Notes under the pieces: model-generated
Databases searched by the model: none
What the model was told of the DNA's origin: nothing
The model's input: the letters and a program-made list of their open reading frames with translations, nothing else
Origin: Sphingomonas sp.
Lineage (GTDB): Bacteria > Pseudomonadota > Alphaproteobacteria > Sphingomonadales > Sphingomonadaceae
Direction of reading: 5' to 3'
Length of the DNA: 64,000 bases
Assembly: GCA_021732445.1 (NCBI GenBank)
Contig: JAKFUZ010000002.1
Coordinates: 62,001 to 126,000, forward strand
Program-made: the position numbers and the translations under genes
Shown: positions 10,148 to 20,429 of the stretch, in pieces
Layout of the letters: every line of letters begins with the position of its first letter
Position numbering within the stretch: position 1 is the first letter of the stretch

Positions 10148-10929
10148 CCGATCAGCGCCCGGGTGGCGGCTTCAATGTCGTCGGCCCGCATCAGCGCCTC
10201 GCCGACGAGAAAGCACCGCACGCCCTGCGCGCCCATCGCGTCGAGGTCCGCGCGGGTTGAAAGCCCGCTTTCGGCAACAAAGGTACAACCGGCGGGTGCC
10301 CTGGCGACCAGCTCGTACGTGCGCTGAAAATCGACCGAAAAATCGCGCAAATCCCGGTTGTTCACGCCAATAAGCCGCGATTTCAGCTTCAGCGCGCGGT
10401 GCAGTTCGCGCGCATCGTGCACTTCGACCAGCACGTCCATGCCACAGTCCAGCGCCGCTGCTTCAATGTCGGCGAGCTGCGCATCGTCGAGCGCTGCCAC
10501 GATCAGCAGGATGGCGTCGGCACCCAGGGCGCGCGCTTCGGGCGCCTGCCATGGGTCGATCATGAAATCTTTGCGCAAAACGGGCAGGGCGCAGGCGGCT
10601 CGGGCCGCTTCCAGATATTGATCGGCGCCTTGAAACCAATGTTCGTCGGTCAGCACCGACAGGCAGGTCGCGCCGCCCGCCGCATATGCGGCCGCATGGG
10701 CTGGCGGATCGAAATGTTCGCGGATCAGCCCTTTTGACGGGCTCGCTCGCTTGATTTCGGCAATCAGGGCCGGGCCGGCTGCGGCGCGCGCGTCAAGCGC
10801 TGCCTTGAACCCGCGTGGAGCCGTCTGCGTGGCAATGCGGCCGTCAAGCGCGCCAAGCGAGATACACGCCTTGCGCGCCGCGACATCGGCCCGCTTGGTT
10901 TCCAATATGCGTTCGAGCATCGTGGTCAT
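10144..10929 (-). CDS. trpC: Indole-3-glycerol phosphate synthase
   Basis: A 261-residue (beta/alpha)8 barrel that makes indole-3-glycerol phosphate from CdRP in tryptophan synthesis. Motifs seen: the catalytic Lys in [41 protein letters not shown] and [15 protein letters not shown]. It overlaps trpD and moaC by ATGA at both ends, so the block trpG-trpD-trpC-moaC reads as one operon. Confidence 0.98.
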   Translation of the reverse strand: MTTMLERILETKRADVAARKACISLGALDGRIATQTAPRGFKAALDARAAAGPALIAEIKRASPSKGLIREHFDPPAHAAAYAAGGATCLSVLTDEHWFQGADQYLEAARAACALPVLRKDFMIDPWQAPEARALGADAILLIVAALDDAQLADIEAAALDCGMDVLVEVHDARELHRALKLKSRLIGVNNRDLRDFSVDFQRTYELVARAPAGCTFVAESGLSTRADLDAMGAQGVRCFLVGEALMRADDIEAATRALIG

Positions 10930-11921
10930 CGATACGCGATCCAGCAGTCGAGCAGCGTGTTGGCAAGCCCGTTATCAAGCATTTCGGCGGCTTCCTCGGC
11001 GCCCTGGGCAAGTCCGTCCGCGCGGCCGGCGACCATCAGCGCGGCAGCGGCGTTGAGCAGCACGGCATCGCGATAGGCGCCTGGCACCCCCTGTAGCAAG
11101 GCGCGCAGGGCGGCGGCATTGTATCGGGCATCGCCGCCGCGAATGGCAGCAATGGGGTGGCGCGGCAGCCCGGCGTCTTCAGGCACGATGTGCCTTGGCA
11201 ACACCGCTTCGCCCACATTTTCCACAACGCTGGGGCCAGCACAGGAAAGCTCATCCAGCCCCTCTTCGCCTGCGACAATGGCGGCCGCATCGGCGCCGAG
11301 CTGCGCCAGTGCCTGAGCGTAAATGGGCACATAATCCGGCCGGGCAATGCCAATGAGCTGCCGGGTGACATTGGCCGGATTGGCCAGCGGCCCCATGAGG
11401 TTGAAGATCGTCCGCCTGCCAATCGCACGGCGGACCGGTGCAAGCCGTGCCAGAGCGGGGTGGTGGTTGGCCGCAAAGAGAAACGCAATGCCGATATCGG
11501 CAAGGCTGCGTTCGGCGATTTCCGACGCACAGCGCAAATCAAGCCCGAGCGCTTCCAGCGTGTCTGCCGCGCCCGATTTGCTTGAGGCCGCGCGGTTGCC
11601 GTGCTTGGCAACCGGCACACCGCAGGCCGCCACCACCAGCGCCACCGCTGTCGATACGTTGAGGCTGTGGTGCCCGTCTCCGCCGGTTCCGCATACGTCA
11701 ATCGTGCCCGGTGGCGCGACGACGCTGTGCTGGCGCGCGCGCAGTGCACGGGCGGCTTGCGCGATTTCCGTGGCGGTTTCGCCGCGCTCGCTCATCCCGA
11801 CCAGAAACGCGGCCAGCGCGGCGTCCTCGACATGCCCGTCGAGAATGGCGGCAAATGCCTCGGCCGCTTGCGGCGCTGCCAGCGGCGTTGCCGGATAGGG
11901 CAGGGTAAGGGTCATCGTCAC
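10926..11921 (-). CDS. trpD: Anthranilate phosphoribosyltransferase
   Basis: The product transfers phosphoribosyl from PRPP to anthranilate. It has the PRPP loop [19 protein letters not shown] and the segments [21 protein letters not shown] and [18 protein letters not shown]. The start is GTG at 11921, overlapping the trpG stop as GTGA; an ATG two codons later (11915) is an alternative. Length is 331 residues, usual for the family. Confidence 0.98.
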   Translation of the reverse strand: MTMTLTLPYPATPLAAPQAAEAFAAILDGHVEDAALAAFLVGMSERGETATEIAQAARALRARQHSVVAPPGTIDVCGTGGDGHHSLNVSTAVALVVAACGVPVAKHGNRAASSKSGAADTLEALGLDLRCASEIAERSLADIGIAFLFAANHHPALARLAPVRRAIGRRTIFNLMGPLANPANVTRQLIGIARPDYVPIYAQALAQLGADAAAIVAGEEGLDELSCAGPSVVENVGEAVLPRHIVPEDAGLPRHPIAAIRGGDARYNAAALRALLQGVPGAYRDAVLLNAAAALMVAGRADGLAQGAEEAAEMLDNGLANTLLDCWIAYR

Positions 11922-12502
11922 GCCCGCGCCTTAACCGCTATTCCCGCCGCCGTCATGAAATTGGCAAGCAGGGCGTGGCCATGTTCGGTCGCGATGCTCT
12001 CCGGGTGGAACTGCACGCCGTGAATCGGGAGCGACGCATGACGAAACCCCATCACCGAACCATCATCTGCGGTTGCGTTGACCAGCAGGCCGGCCGGAAT
12101 ATTCTCGACAATCAAGGAGTGATAGCGCGTGGCCACAAAGGGTGAGGGGATGCCGCCGAACACACCCGTGCCATCATGGTGGATGGGCGAGGTCTTGCCG
12201 TGCATCAGCCCGCCGCGGACCACCCGCCCGCCAAAATGCTGGCCAATCGCCTGATGGCCAAGGCACACGCCAAGCAGCGGCTTGCCCGCCGCCGCGCATG
12301 CCTGCACCAGCGCCAGCGAAATACCCGCCCCGTCGGGCGTGCAGGGGCCGGGCGACAGGAGAAATGCCCGTGCGCCGCTCGCCAGCGCTTCGGCGGCGGT
12401 CAGCGCATCGTTGCGCACGACACGGACCTCGCTTCCCAGTTCCATGAGATAATGGACCAGGTTCCAGGTAAAGCTGTCATAATTGTCAATGACGAGGATC
12501 AT
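11918..12502 (-). CDS. trpG: Anthranilate synthase component II (glutamine amidotransferase)
   Basis: A class I glutamine amidotransferase of 194 residues supplying ammonia to TrpE. It shows [14 protein letters not shown] at the start, the oxyanion strand [10 protein letters not shown], nucleophile Cys in [15 protein letters not shown], and the His-Glu pair in [14 protein letters not shown]. The frame is open to 12583, but the ATG at 12502 gives the canonical [11 protein letters not shown] start. trpE is not adjacent: a small exported-protein gene on the other strand lies between them. Confidence 0.97.
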   Translation of the reverse strand: MILVIDNYDSFTWNLVHYLMELGSEVRVVRNDALTAAEALASGARAFLLSPGPCTPDGAGISLALVQACAAAGKPLLGVCLGHQAIGQHFGGRVVRGGLMHGKTSPIHHDGTGVFGGIPSPFVATRYHSLIVENIPAGLLVNATADDGSVMGFRHASLPIHGVQFHPESIATEHGHALLANFMTAAGIAVKARA

Positions 12503-12679
12503 GCGCCGCGCTTGTAGAGGATATGCGGCCCCGTGCAACCGGCGCGAGCCGCGCCGCAAACGCTGCCGGTGGAACACACCCAAGGGTGATTGCCGTATTG
12601 CTCCGGTTCAGCTTTGCGCTGCCAATAGTGGCTGTCGCGGGGGCCGGGCCGGGCGCTTGGCGGCGAGGAGGATGGACCA

Positions 12680-13078
12680 ATGCGCCTAAGCATCATTGCG
12701 GCCATGGTGTTTGTGCTGGCCGGCGCAGCGCAGGCGCAAGACAGCACCAGCGAACCGCCCAAGCGCATCCGGAGCATATTGTTGTCCGGCGCGGACAAAT
12801 GTCCGCCATCGAGCGCGGACGAAATCATCGTGTGCAGCACGCTTGAAGAACCGTTCCGCATTCCGAAAAATCTACGGGAAGTGCGCATCAGGCCGCAAAA
12901 TCAAAGCTGGGCGGTGCGCGCAGCAGCACTTGACGAGGTGGGTCGCCGGTCGTCGGGCCTGCCCGATAGCTGCTCGCCGGTGGGCACTGGCGGCCAGACC
13001 GGGTGCACGGCCGAACTGTTGCGACAATGGCGCGCCGAGCGCCGGGCGGCCAGGCAGGAAGCGGCCGGCATCCCCTGA
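12680..13078 (+). CDS. Small exported protein of unknown function, four cysteines
   Basis: A 132-residue protein with a clear signal peptide (MRLSIIAAMVFVLAGAAQAQ, cleavage after AQA). The mature part has four cysteines (ADKCPPS, IIVCSTL, PDSCSPV, TGCTAEL), enough for two disulfides in the periplasm, and a charged Arg/Ala-rich C-terminus. GAGGAGG ends about six bases before the ATG. Similar short secreted proteins beside trp genes occur in sphingomonads from memory; no function is known to me. It sits between trpG and trpE on the opposite strand. Confidence 0.75.
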   Translation: MRLSIIAAMVFVLAGAAQAQDSTSEPPKRIRSILLSGADKCPPSSADEIIVCSTLEEPFRIPKNLREVRIRPQNQSWAVRAAALDEVGRRSSGLPDSCSPVGTGGQTGCTAELLRQWRAERRAARQEAAGIP

Positions 13079-13102
13079 GGGAGCGCGCCTCCGCCCGCGC
13101 TC

Positions 13103-14611
13103 CTATTGCCCGAAACCGGCGCTGTTTGCCCGGTTGATCGCCTCGCGGGCGGCGGCGAGCAGCGCGCCTGCCTTTGCCTCGCACTCGCGCTGTTCATAGG
13201 CCGGGTCGCTGTCGGCCACGATACCGGCGCCGGCCTGCACATGCATCACCCCGTCCTTCACCACTGCCGTGCGCAGCACGATGCATGAATCCATCGAGCC
13301 GTCGGGCGAGAAATAACCTACGCCGCCGGCATAGGCGCCGCGCGTTTCGCCCTCCAGCTCGGCGATGATCTCGCAGGCCCTGAGCTTGGGAGCGCCCGAC
13401 ACCGTGCCCGCCGGAAAGCCTGCGAGCAACGCGTCGATCGCGTCGTGCGCGGCACCGAGCGTGCCAACCACATTTGATACGATGTGCATGACATGGCTGT
13501 AGAATTCGACCGTGTAGCTGTCTGTCACACGCACCGAACCGGGTTGCGCGACGCGGCCGGCATCGTTGCGACCAAGATCGAGCAGCATCAGGTGCTCGGC
13601 GCGTTCCTTGGGGTCAGCGAGCAGGCTTGTTCGGTTTGCGGCATCCTCGGCCGCCGTTTGGCCGCGCGGGCGCGTGCCGGCAATCGGGCGGATGGTGATG
13701 TCGCCGTCGCGCACCCGCACCAATATCTCAGGGCTTGAGCCGGTGAGCGCAAAGCCCGGCATGTCGAGATGGTAGAGAAACGGGGAGGGGTTGATCCGGC
13801 GGAGCGACCGATACAGCTCGAATGGCGGCAGCGGAAACGGCGCGGCAAAGCGCTGCGCGAGCACTACCTGAAATATGTCGCCAGCCACGATATATTCCTT
13901 GGCGCGCGCAACCATTTCGGCATAGCGGCCCGGTGGCAGTTGCGCGGCGAGCGCGATGTCGCCTGACGAGCACGGTGTGGACGCCACCTTGACCGGAGCA
14001 GTCGCAAGCCGCGCCGCGGTTACCTCGATGCGCTCGCCCGCTGCCTCGATGAGCGCGGCCGGCGCGCGGCCCGCATCTGGCCATACCGGCGCCACCACGA
14101 ACAGCGCATCGGCCAGCCGGTCAAAAATGAGCACAACCGTCGGGCGCACGAACATCATGTCGGGCAGGCCCAGCGGGTTGGGTGCCGGGCGAGGCAGGTT
14201 TTCGACAAGGCCAATGGTTTCATAGCCGAAATAGCCCACCAGACACGCCATCGCGCGGGGCAATTCGGGCGGCACCTCCATCACGCAATCGCTGACCAGT
14301 TGGCGAAGCGCCGCGAGCGTGGGTGCTGCGCATGGTGCAAATGCCGCCCGGTCCGTCAGCCAATGCCGGTTGATGCTGGCCGCGTCACCATCTGCCCGAA
14401 ATACGAGATCCGGCGCCAGGCCGATCAGGCTGTGCCGCCCGCGCACCGTGCCGCCTTCTACCGATTCGAGCAAAAAGTCGCCGCGCGCCGGCTCCATGAG
14501 CTTGAGCGCGGCCGAAACGGGTGTCTCGGTATCCGCGATCAGCCTTTGCCACAGCAGCGCCGGCCGCCCGGCGGCAAGCGCGCGTGCGGCTGCCTCGGCG
14601 CCGTGCGTCAT
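13103..14611 (-). CDS. trpE: Anthranilate synthase component I
   Basis: A 502-residue chorismate-using enzyme making anthranilate with TrpG. The C-terminal chorismate-binding domain carries EYIVAGDIFQVVLAQRF, RINPSPFLYHL, the IAGTRPRG loop, DLGRNDAGRVAQ and GAPKLRACEII. The frame is open to 14680, but the ATG at 14611 avoids overlap with ppiD and gives a normal N-terminus. It lies seven bases downstream of the ppiD stop, so it is probably cotranscribed with ppiD rather than with trpGDC. Confidence 0.97.
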   Translation of the reverse strand: MTHGAEAAARALAAGRPALLWQRLIADTETPVSAALKLMEPARGDFLLESVEGGTVRGRHSLIGLAPDLVFRADGDAASINRHWLTDRAAFAPCAAPTLAALRQLVSDCVMEVPPELPRAMACLVGYFGYETIGLVENLPRPAPNPLGLPDMMFVRPTVVLIFDRLADALFVVAPVWPDAGRAPAALIEAAGERIEVTAARLATAPVKVASTPCSSGDIALAAQLPPGRYAEMVARAKEYIVAGDIFQVVLAQRFAAPFPLPPFELYRSLRRINPSPFLYHLDMPGFALTGSSPEILVRVRDGDITIRPIAGTRPRGQTAAEDAANRTSLLADPKERAEHLMLLDLGRNDAGRVAQPGSVRVTDSYTVEFYSHVMHIVSNVVGTLGAAHDAIDALLAGFPAGTVSGAPKLRACEIIAELEGETRGAYAGGVGYFSPDGSMDSCIVLRTAVVKDGVMHVQAGAGIVADSDPAYEQRECEAKAGALLAAAREAINRANSAGFGQ

Positions 14612-14618
14612 AGCGGCA

Positions 14619-16571
14619 TCAGGGCTGGCCGCCGGACTGCCCGAGCAGGTCGCGCCTGACCTGTTCGATCGCGGCGGCATTTTTGGTCACGCCGATCCGG
14701 TCGCGCACTGCATTGGCAAATTGCTGAACATATTCCTGCCCAATGCTTCGGCCGATGGTCGCGCGCATCAGCGTGACATTGCTCTGGGCGCCGCGGGCAT
14801 CGCCTGGCTGCACGGTGTCAAGGCGGATAACGAACCAGCCACCTTCCTGAGGCGCTTCAAGCAGCTTTGCCGTGCCCTTGGCCATGCTGAACAGCAGGAC
14901 AAGCGGCGGCGGCGCGCCCTTCTCCTGCGCGGCAAGCGCGGCACGGGTAGAGGCCATTGGTTGCAGCGGCGGCAGCGACAGCCCGGTTTGCTTGAGTGCC
15001 TCGGCAAGCGGGGTGCCCTTGTTGACCTTGGCGACCGCGTCAGCGGCGATCTTGCGCGCCGCCTTGCGGGCACGATCAATCGAAAAATCCCGGATCAGCA
15101 CATCCTTCAACTGCGTGATTGGCGGCGGCGCGGCTGGCACGATCCGGTCAAGCGATACAATGGCAAAGCTCCCGTCCGGCCCGGCCGACACAAGCTGCGG
15201 GTCATCGCCCTGTTCCGCCGCGAAGGCGGCTTTCAGCACCTCGGCCAGTCTGGGGTCGGGTGCGGCCTTGGGGTCAGCGATGTTGCGGCCATCGGCGAGC
15301 AGCGGCGGGGTGGTCACCGGCTGAAGTTTCTGGTCGGCAACAATTTCGGCAAAGGTTGCGTTGTTGCTGATCGCATCATCCACGCTGTCGTGCACCGCGG
15401 CGAGCGCTAGCTGCACCTTTTGCGCGGCAAGCTGTTTGATGATGTCGCCGCGCACCTGATTAAGCGTGCGCGCCGCCACCTTTTCGATACCGTCAACGCG
15501 GATCACCGCCCAGCCGAGCGGCGCCTGCACGGGGCCGACAAGCGCGCCCTTGGCCGCGCCGAACACCGCCTGTGCAATCGCTGGGCTGGTCTGCTCACCA
15601 TAGGGTTTGCGCTCCAGCCCGGTGAGTTTGGCCGCCTCAAGCCCGGCGGCGGCGGCCGCTGCTTCCAGCAATCCGCCGGCATTCACCTTGCCCACAAGCG
15701 CCGTTGCCGACGCCTTGTCCGCAAGCACCACCTGCGACACGCTGCGCTTTTCGGTTGCGGCATAAAGGGTAGCGTCGGTTGCATATTGCTTGCTGATCTC
15801 CGCCTCGCTCGGCGTGGCTTTGGCGGCCACCAGCGCCGGGGCGACGATCGCATAACTTATCTGCCGCCGTTCGGGGACAGTGTAGCGCGCAACGTTGCGC
15901 TGGAAGAATGTCGCGAGCTCGGCCTGCGTTGGCGGGGCGCCCGCGCCCACGGCGCGCGTGGGGATAAAGCCGATCTGGCCGGTGCGCTGCTCCAGCAGCA
16001 GCGAGGCATAGGGCAGGGCGAGCTGGCCGGGCACCTGCGACGCGCCAATGGTGGGCGCGGTGAGAAACCGGCCCATCGTTTCGCGCGCGAAATCCTGCCG
16101 GATGCGGGCATCGGTCAAGCGGCGTTCCGACAGAAGCCGCTCATAGGTTGACCGGCTGAACTTGCCATCTGGCCCTTGCAACCCTGGAATACCCGCAATC
16201 TGCCCATCGACCGATCTTTTGCTGATCGCCATGCCTTGGGCTGTGCCGAATTGTTCGATCGCGAGCCCGTTTACGAGCCGCTCCAGCGTGCCTTCAAACC
16301 CGCCGCCTGCGACGAACTGGGCCATGTCCAGCGTTGGCTGCTGCTGGCGGAACGCCTGCATTTCCTCTTGCACCCGCGTCTTGAAGTCGGCCGCCGCAAT
16401 CGACTGAGACCCGATCTGCGCGATGCCGCCGCCCGAGCTAGCGGTTAGCCCGGCCGTGCGCAGGCTCGACACATCGCCGCCGACAAAAGCAAGCGCGATG
16501 AGGATGAGCACCGCAAATGACACGATGAGCCCAACCCGCGAGTTGATGAGGCGGCGAAAAAAGGTGAGCAT
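14619..16571 (-). CDS. ppiD: PpiD-like membrane-anchored peptidyl-prolyl isomerase
   Basis: A 650-residue inner-membrane periplasmic foldase. One N-terminal transmembrane helix (VGLIVSFAVLILIALAFVGG) follows the start, then a SurA-N-like chaperone region (residues ~45-240) and a parvulin domain at about 260-360 (SQVVLADKASATALVGKV onward). A second helical chaperone region ends the protein. PpiD proteins assist folding of outer-membrane and secreted proteins at the Sec exit site. The gene precedes trpE on the same strand and is divergent from tpiA. Confidence 0.92.
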   Translation of the reverse strand: MLTFFRRLINSRVGLIVSFAVLILIALAFVGGDVSSLRTAGLTASSGGGIAQIGSQSIAAADFKTRVQEEMQAFRQQQPTLDMAQFVAGGGFEGTLERLVNGLAIEQFGTAQGMAISKRSVDGQIAGIPGLQGPDGKFSRSTYERLLSERRLTDARIRQDFARETMGRFLTAPTIGASQVPGQLALPYASLLLEQRTGQIGFIPTRAVGAGAPPTQAELATFFQRNVARYTVPERRQISYAIVAPALVAAKATPSEAEISKQYATDATLYAATEKRSVSQVVLADKASATALVGKVNAGGLLEAAAAAAGLEAAKLTGLERKPYGEQTSPAIAQAVFGAAKGALVGPVQAPLGWAVIRVDGIEKVAARTLNQVRGDIIKQLAAQKVQLALAAVHDSVDDAISNNATFAEIVADQKLQPVTTPPLLADGRNIADPKAAPDPRLAEVLKAAFAAEQGDDPQLVSAGPDGSFAIVSLDRIVPAAPPPITQLKDVLIRDFSIDRARKAARKIAADAVAKVNKGTPLAEALKQTGLSLPPLQPMASTRAALAAQEKGAPPPLVLLFSMAKGTAKLLEAPQEGGWFVIRLDTVQPGDARGAQSNVTLMRATIGRSIGQEYVQQFANAVRDRIGVTKNAAAIEQVRRDLLGQSGGQP

Positions 16572-16701
16572 GCAGCAGGCAACCGATCAATTGAAAAGGC
16601 AAAGCGACGCGCTGCTTTAGGGGCGCTTTCGACCGGCTTCAAGCTTGTGCGGCAGCGGCTGCGCGTTAAGTCTGCCAAGAGGGACTGCCAAGGGAGCTGA
16701 C

Positions 16702-17460
16702 ATGCGGCGAACGTTGATCGCGGGAAACTGGAAAATGCACGGCAGCCTGGCGGCGCTTGGCGAGCTTGATGCCATTGCCCGCAGCGCCGCTGCCCATCCG
16801 GGCATAGACGTGGCGGTTGCGCTGCCGGCAACGCTGATTGCGCCGGCGGTCGCGCGCACAGCGGGCCTGGCGGTTGGCGGTCAGGACGTGCATTCGGCGG
16901 ATTTCGGCGCGCATACCGGCTGTATCTCGGCCGCGATGCTGCGCGAGGCGGGCGCTGGTTTTACGCTGGTCGGGCATAGCGAGCGTCGTGCCGACCAGCA
17001 CGAGACCAGCCAGGATGCCTGGGCCAAGGCCGAGGCTGCGCACCGGCACGGTCTGTCAGTCATCCTGTGCGTGGGCGAAACGGAGGCCGAGCGCGATGCC
17101 GGTCGCGCCGCGCGCGTCGTGCAGGCGCAAATCGAGAAATCCGTACCCGAGAAGGCCTGTGGCGACTGGCTGACACTCGCCTATGAGCCGCGCTGGGCCA
17201 TCGGCACCGGCCGCACGCCTACGCTGGACGACATCGCCGAGGTGCACGCCATCGCCCGCGCCAAGCTGCGGACCCTTGTCGGCGGCGCGGCGGACGCGAT
17301 CCGCATTCTATATGGCGGCTCGGTGACCGGCACCAATGCCGCCGCCATTCTTGCAACGGACAATGTCGATGGCGCGCTGGTTGGCGGCGCGAGCCTGACG
17401 GCGGCACGGTTTCTGCCGATCATCGCGGCTGCTGTGCAAAGCCCTGAGCACGCGACATAA
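16702..17460 (+). CDS. tpiA: Triosephosphate isomerase
   Basis: A 252-residue TIM barrel interconverting dihydroxyacetone phosphate and glyceraldehyde 3-phosphate. It has the catalytic Lys in AGNWKMHG, His in VGHSERR, Glu in AYEPRWAIGTGRTP and the phosphate loop ILYGGSVTGTNA. An AGGGAGC ribosome binding site stands just before the ATG at 16702; the frame is open to 16645. The secG gene that I would expect downstream of tpiA in related genomes is absent here. Confidence 0.98.
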   Translation: MRRTLIAGNWKMHGSLAALGELDAIARSAAAHPGIDVAVALPATLIAPAVARTAGLAVGGQDVHSADFGAHTGCISAAMLREAGAGFTLVGHSERRADQHETSQDAWAKAEAAHRHGLSVILCVGETEAERDAGRAARVVQAQIEKSVPEKACGDWLTLAYEPRWAIGTGRTPTLDDIAEVHAIARAKLRTLVGGAADAIRILYGGSVTGTNAAAILATDNVDGALVGGASLTAARFLPIIAAAVQSPEHAT

Positions 17461-17501
17461 GGCCCGTCGCGAATATTCAGAATTGGCGAAAAACTGGCAC
17501 T

Positions 17502-17527
17502 GCCGGAGATATTGGCCGGAGATATTG
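17502..17527. repeat. Perfect 13-bp tandem duplication after tpiA
   Basis: GCCGGAGATATTG occurs twice head to tail (17502-17514 and 17515-17527) in the 92-base gap between the convergent tpiA and aminopeptidase genes. It may be a recent slippage duplication. No terminator hairpin is evident around it. Confidence 0.85.
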
Positions 17528-17552
17528 GGATGGCGGCGCTGCTGCGCTTTCC

Positions 17553-18947
17553 TTATGTGCTGAACCGGCTTTTCAGCACCGACCAGACCGCGCGCAGGCC
17601 CAGCGCATCGCCGCCTCTGGGCCTTCCCGGCCGGGCACTGGGCCGCCATGCAAAGGTGTCAAGATGCGCCCAGGGAGTGTTGTCGGGCACGAACCGGCGC
17701 AGGAACAGCGCGGCGGTCATCGCGCCGGCAAACCCGCCATCGGGGGCGTTGATGAGGTCCGCGATATCGGACTTCAGCATGTCGTCATAACCGTCCCACA
17801 GGGGCAATCGCCACAGTGGATCATCAACGGCCGCGCCGGCGGCGAGCAATTCGGCGGCGAGCGCATCGTCGTTGGAAAAGGTTGCGGGCAAATCCGGCCC
17901 CAGCGCTACTCGGGCGGCGCCGGTCAGGGTCGCAAAGTCGATGATGAGCGCAGGGGTGCCTTCGCCGGCCCTTGTCAGCGCGTCGCCCAGTATCAGGCGC
18001 CCTTCAGCGTCGGTATTGGTGTTTTCAACCGTCAGCCCGGCGCGGGTGCGGAGCACATCGCCGGGGCGAAAGGCGTTGCCGGCAATCGCATTTTCAACCG
18101 CCGGCACCAGCAGATGAAGCCGCAGCTTCAGCCGCGATTCCATGATGAGCGCGGCAAGCGCCAGCGCGTGCGCGGCCCCGCCCATATCCTTTTTCATCAG
18201 CCGCATGCCGGCCGATGGCTTGATGTCGAGCCCGCCCGAATCAAAACACACGCCCTTGCCGATAATTGCCACGCGCGGGTGCGCAGGATTGCCCCATTCC
18301 AGCTCGATAAGGCGCGGTGCGCGCTCCCGGGCGGCGGCCTGTCCGACACAGTGGATCATCGGATAGCCCGAGGCGAGCGCCTCGCCACGGGTGACGGCAA
18401 GCGTTGCCCCATGCGCTTTGGCAAGATCGTCGGCTTCGGCTTCAAGCTCGGCGGGGCCAAGATCGCTGGCGCCGGTGTTTACCAGATCACGAACCCAGGC
18501 GGTGGCTGCGGCCAGCGACACCGTTTCACCTATCCCAGCGGGCGCGCTGCTCAGCAAGGTGCGCGGGCCGACGCTCTCTGCCTTGCGATACCGGTCAAAC
18601 CGGTGTTGCGCGAGCAGCCAGCCAAGCCCCGCGCCGCCGACATCGCCGCCCGCCAGGCGGTAGCACCCTTCGGGCAACGTCTCTGCCAGCCGGGCAAGCG
18701 CCCAGGTGTCGAGCCGCGCCGGATCGGCGATGACGATTGCTGCCGACCATTGCTCGGCGGTGTCGCCGGGGATGATGGCGGTCGATTGCGCCGCAGCGGA
18801 AAGCCGTTGCGCGGTGGCGGCGGCGCGCGCGCGCGGCGGCTGGGACGTGAGCCAGGAGTCGAAATCCGCGGCCCTCACCACTTCAATCAGGCGCGCGTCC
18901 TGCCCTTTGTCGGGCAGCAGCAGCCCGGTGAAATCGTCCCGCCTCAT
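17553..18947 (-). CDS. Leucyl aminopeptidase family protein (M17 metallopeptidase)
   Basis: The 464-residue product has the two-metal M17 active site: IIGKGVCFDSGGLDIKPSAG, MKKDMGGAAH and the signature NTDAEGRLILGDAL near residue 310. It removes N-terminal residues from peptides in the cytoplasm. The N-terminal domain is shorter than in E. coli PepA, as in many alphaproteobacterial paralogues. Its start overlaps the stop of the upstream serine hydrolase gene by four bases, so the two are probably coexpressed. Confidence 0.93.
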   Translation of the reverse strand: MRRDDFTGLLLPDKGQDARLIEVVRAADFDSWLTSQPPRARAAATAQRLSAAAQSTAIIPGDTAEQWSAAIVIADPARLDTWALARLAETLPEGCYRLAGGDVGGAGLGWLLAQHRFDRYRKAESVGPRTLLSSAPAGIGETVSLAAATAWVRDLVNTGASDLGPAELEAEADDLAKAHGATLAVTRGEALASGYPMIHCVGQAAARERAPRLIELEWGNPAHPRVAIIGKGVCFDSGGLDIKPSAGMRLMKKDMGGAAHALALAALIMESRLKLRLHLLVPAVENAIAGNAFRPGDVLRTRAGLTVENTNTDAEGRLILGDALTRAGEGTPALIIDFATLTGAARVALGPDLPATFSNDDALAAELLAAGAAVDDPLWRLPLWDGYDDMLKSDIADLINAPDGGFAGAMTAALFLRRFVPDNTPWAHLDTFAWRPSARPGRPRGGDALGLRAVWSVLKSRFST

Positions 18948-20344
18948 TGCGCCGGCTGCACCAGAAACTGCTCATAACGCGGGTTGGCGCCGGCCTCGCT
19001 ATAGGTGATGATCAAAAGCTTCTTGTCGCCATAATCGACCCGGTAATTGCGATTGACGAACCCGCCGCGCAGGCGCGGCCCGCCCTGCGCTTCAAATTTT
19101 TGCGGTTCGCCAAGCGCGGAAAGCGAGGTCTTGTAGTCATCCAGCGCCACGGGCGTGAAATAATAATTCATGTCCTCCGTCAGCACCGCGCGGTCGAGCG
19201 TGCCAGTTCGCAGCATGTCGAACACGCGCCGCGCGCGCGCCGTTTCCGCCGCCTCTCCCGACGGCGTGCCCGGCGTCGCCGCAGGCAGGATGACCCCGGC
19301 AATCTCCTGCGCAATGGTTGCAAAGGCATCGCTGAAATCGGCGTTGACGAGCACGACAATCGCCGCCTTGTCGGCAGGATAGACAATGTTTTCCGACAGG
19401 AAGCCAACCGCTTCCCCGCTATGTTCGACAAAGTGGCGGCCATTGCGGGTCAGGCTAACCACGCCAAGGCCGTAGCCCGCGTCGCGCCCGTCGCCGAATT
19501 TTACCGGCGTTTCCTGCTCCGCCCACTCAGCGGGCGTGAGGAGCGTGCGCTCGATCCGCGCAATGTCCCATTTTGCAAGGTCAGCGGCCGACATTGCAAG
19601 TTCGCCGGCCGCAAACAGCCAGCCCTTTGCGGCCGGCTTTTCGGGCCGGACCGGGCCAAGCGCAAACCGCTGATAGCCTTGCGGATAACCCGGCCCCACC
19701 GCCAGATCCTGGTCGATTGCCGTCATTCCCAGCGGCTTGAAAATGCGCGCCTCAAGATATGCCAGAAGCGACATGCCGGCAGCCCGTTCCACGATCATTC
19801 CTGCAACTACATAGCCCGTGTTCGAATATTGCCACTGCGTGCCGGGGGGAAAGTCGAGCGGCTTCTTCGCCCAGCGATCGACAATGCCTTGCGGCGTCGT
19901 GGGCGTCGCCATCAGCGCAAAGCTGTAATCCTGCGGCCAGTAATCCTGAAGACCCGAGGTGTGGCTCAGCAACTGCCGGATGGTGATTTTGTCGCCCTGT
20001 GTAATGCCCGGCACAAATTTGCTGACGGTGTCGTCAAGGCTCAGTTTGCCGTCACGCTGCAACAGCAGCAGGGCAGCCGCCGTGAACTGTTTGGAGATGG
20101 ACGCAATCTGATAGGGAGCGTCGGCGCGGGCAACGGGCTGCGCCTCCGACTGCTTGCCATAGGCCTTGGCGAACACCAGCCTGCCGCCACGCACCAGCGC
20201 AACCGATGCTGAAGGCGTTCCCGTGCTGGCCAGATTTTTCGCAACGATCCTGTCGATTTGCGCGCGTTCGCTGGCGGTAATTTCCTGCGCCGTGGCGGGC
20301 ACCGCAAGGCCAAGCGACAGGGCGAGAATGACTAGCTTCAGCAC
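18944..20344 (-). CDS. Exported serine hydrolase, class C beta-lactamase family
   Basis: A 466-residue protein with a signal peptide (LKLVILALSLGLAVPATAQ). The penicillin-binding fold motifs are present: catalytic SISK in YQIASISKQFTAA, the Tyr in QYSNTGYVVAG, and HSGEAVGF as the third motif. Such proteins include D-aminopeptidases, esterases and beta-lactamases; the sequence does not distinguish them. I chose the GTG at 20344 because an AGGAG lies upstream and it begins the signal peptide; the frame is open to 20641 across rimO. It overlaps the M17 peptidase gene, so a joint role in peptide turnover is plausible but unproven. Confidence 0.88.
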   Translation of the reverse strand: MLKLVILALSLGLAVPATAQEITASERAQIDRIVAKNLASTGTPSASVALVRGGRLVFAKAYGKQSEAQPVARADAPYQIASISKQFTAAALLLLQRDGKLSLDDTVSKFVPGITQGDKITIRQLLSHTSGLQDYWPQDYSFALMATPTTPQGIVDRWAKKPLDFPPGTQWQYSNTGYVVAGMIVERAAGMSLLAYLEARIFKPLGMTAIDQDLAVGPGYPQGYQRFALGPVRPEKPAAKGWLFAAGELAMSAADLAKWDIARIERTLLTPAEWAEQETPVKFGDGRDAGYGLGVVSLTRNGRHFVEHSGEAVGFLSENIVYPADKAAIVVLVNADFSDAFATIAQEIAGVILPAATPGTPSGEAAETARARRVFDMLRTGTLDRAVLTEDMNYYFTPVALDDYKTSLSALGEPQKFEAQGGPRLRGGFVNRNYRVDYGDKKLLIITYSEAGANPRYEQFLVQPAQ

Positions 20345-20429
20345 GGTCGGCTTGCTCCTGAAATCGCCGGGAGGGGCATTGGGCGGATTGTTCCAGAACA
20401 GCGGCTGAATGGGAAGCCGCATGTCGTGC

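Noticed and set aside
12503-12679. trp attenuator before trpG
   Set aside because: No Trp-rich leader peptide or paired terminator/antiterminator hairpins could be recognised.
17461-17552. secG after tpiA
   Set aside because: No small membrane protein frame with a secG pattern is present in the gap.
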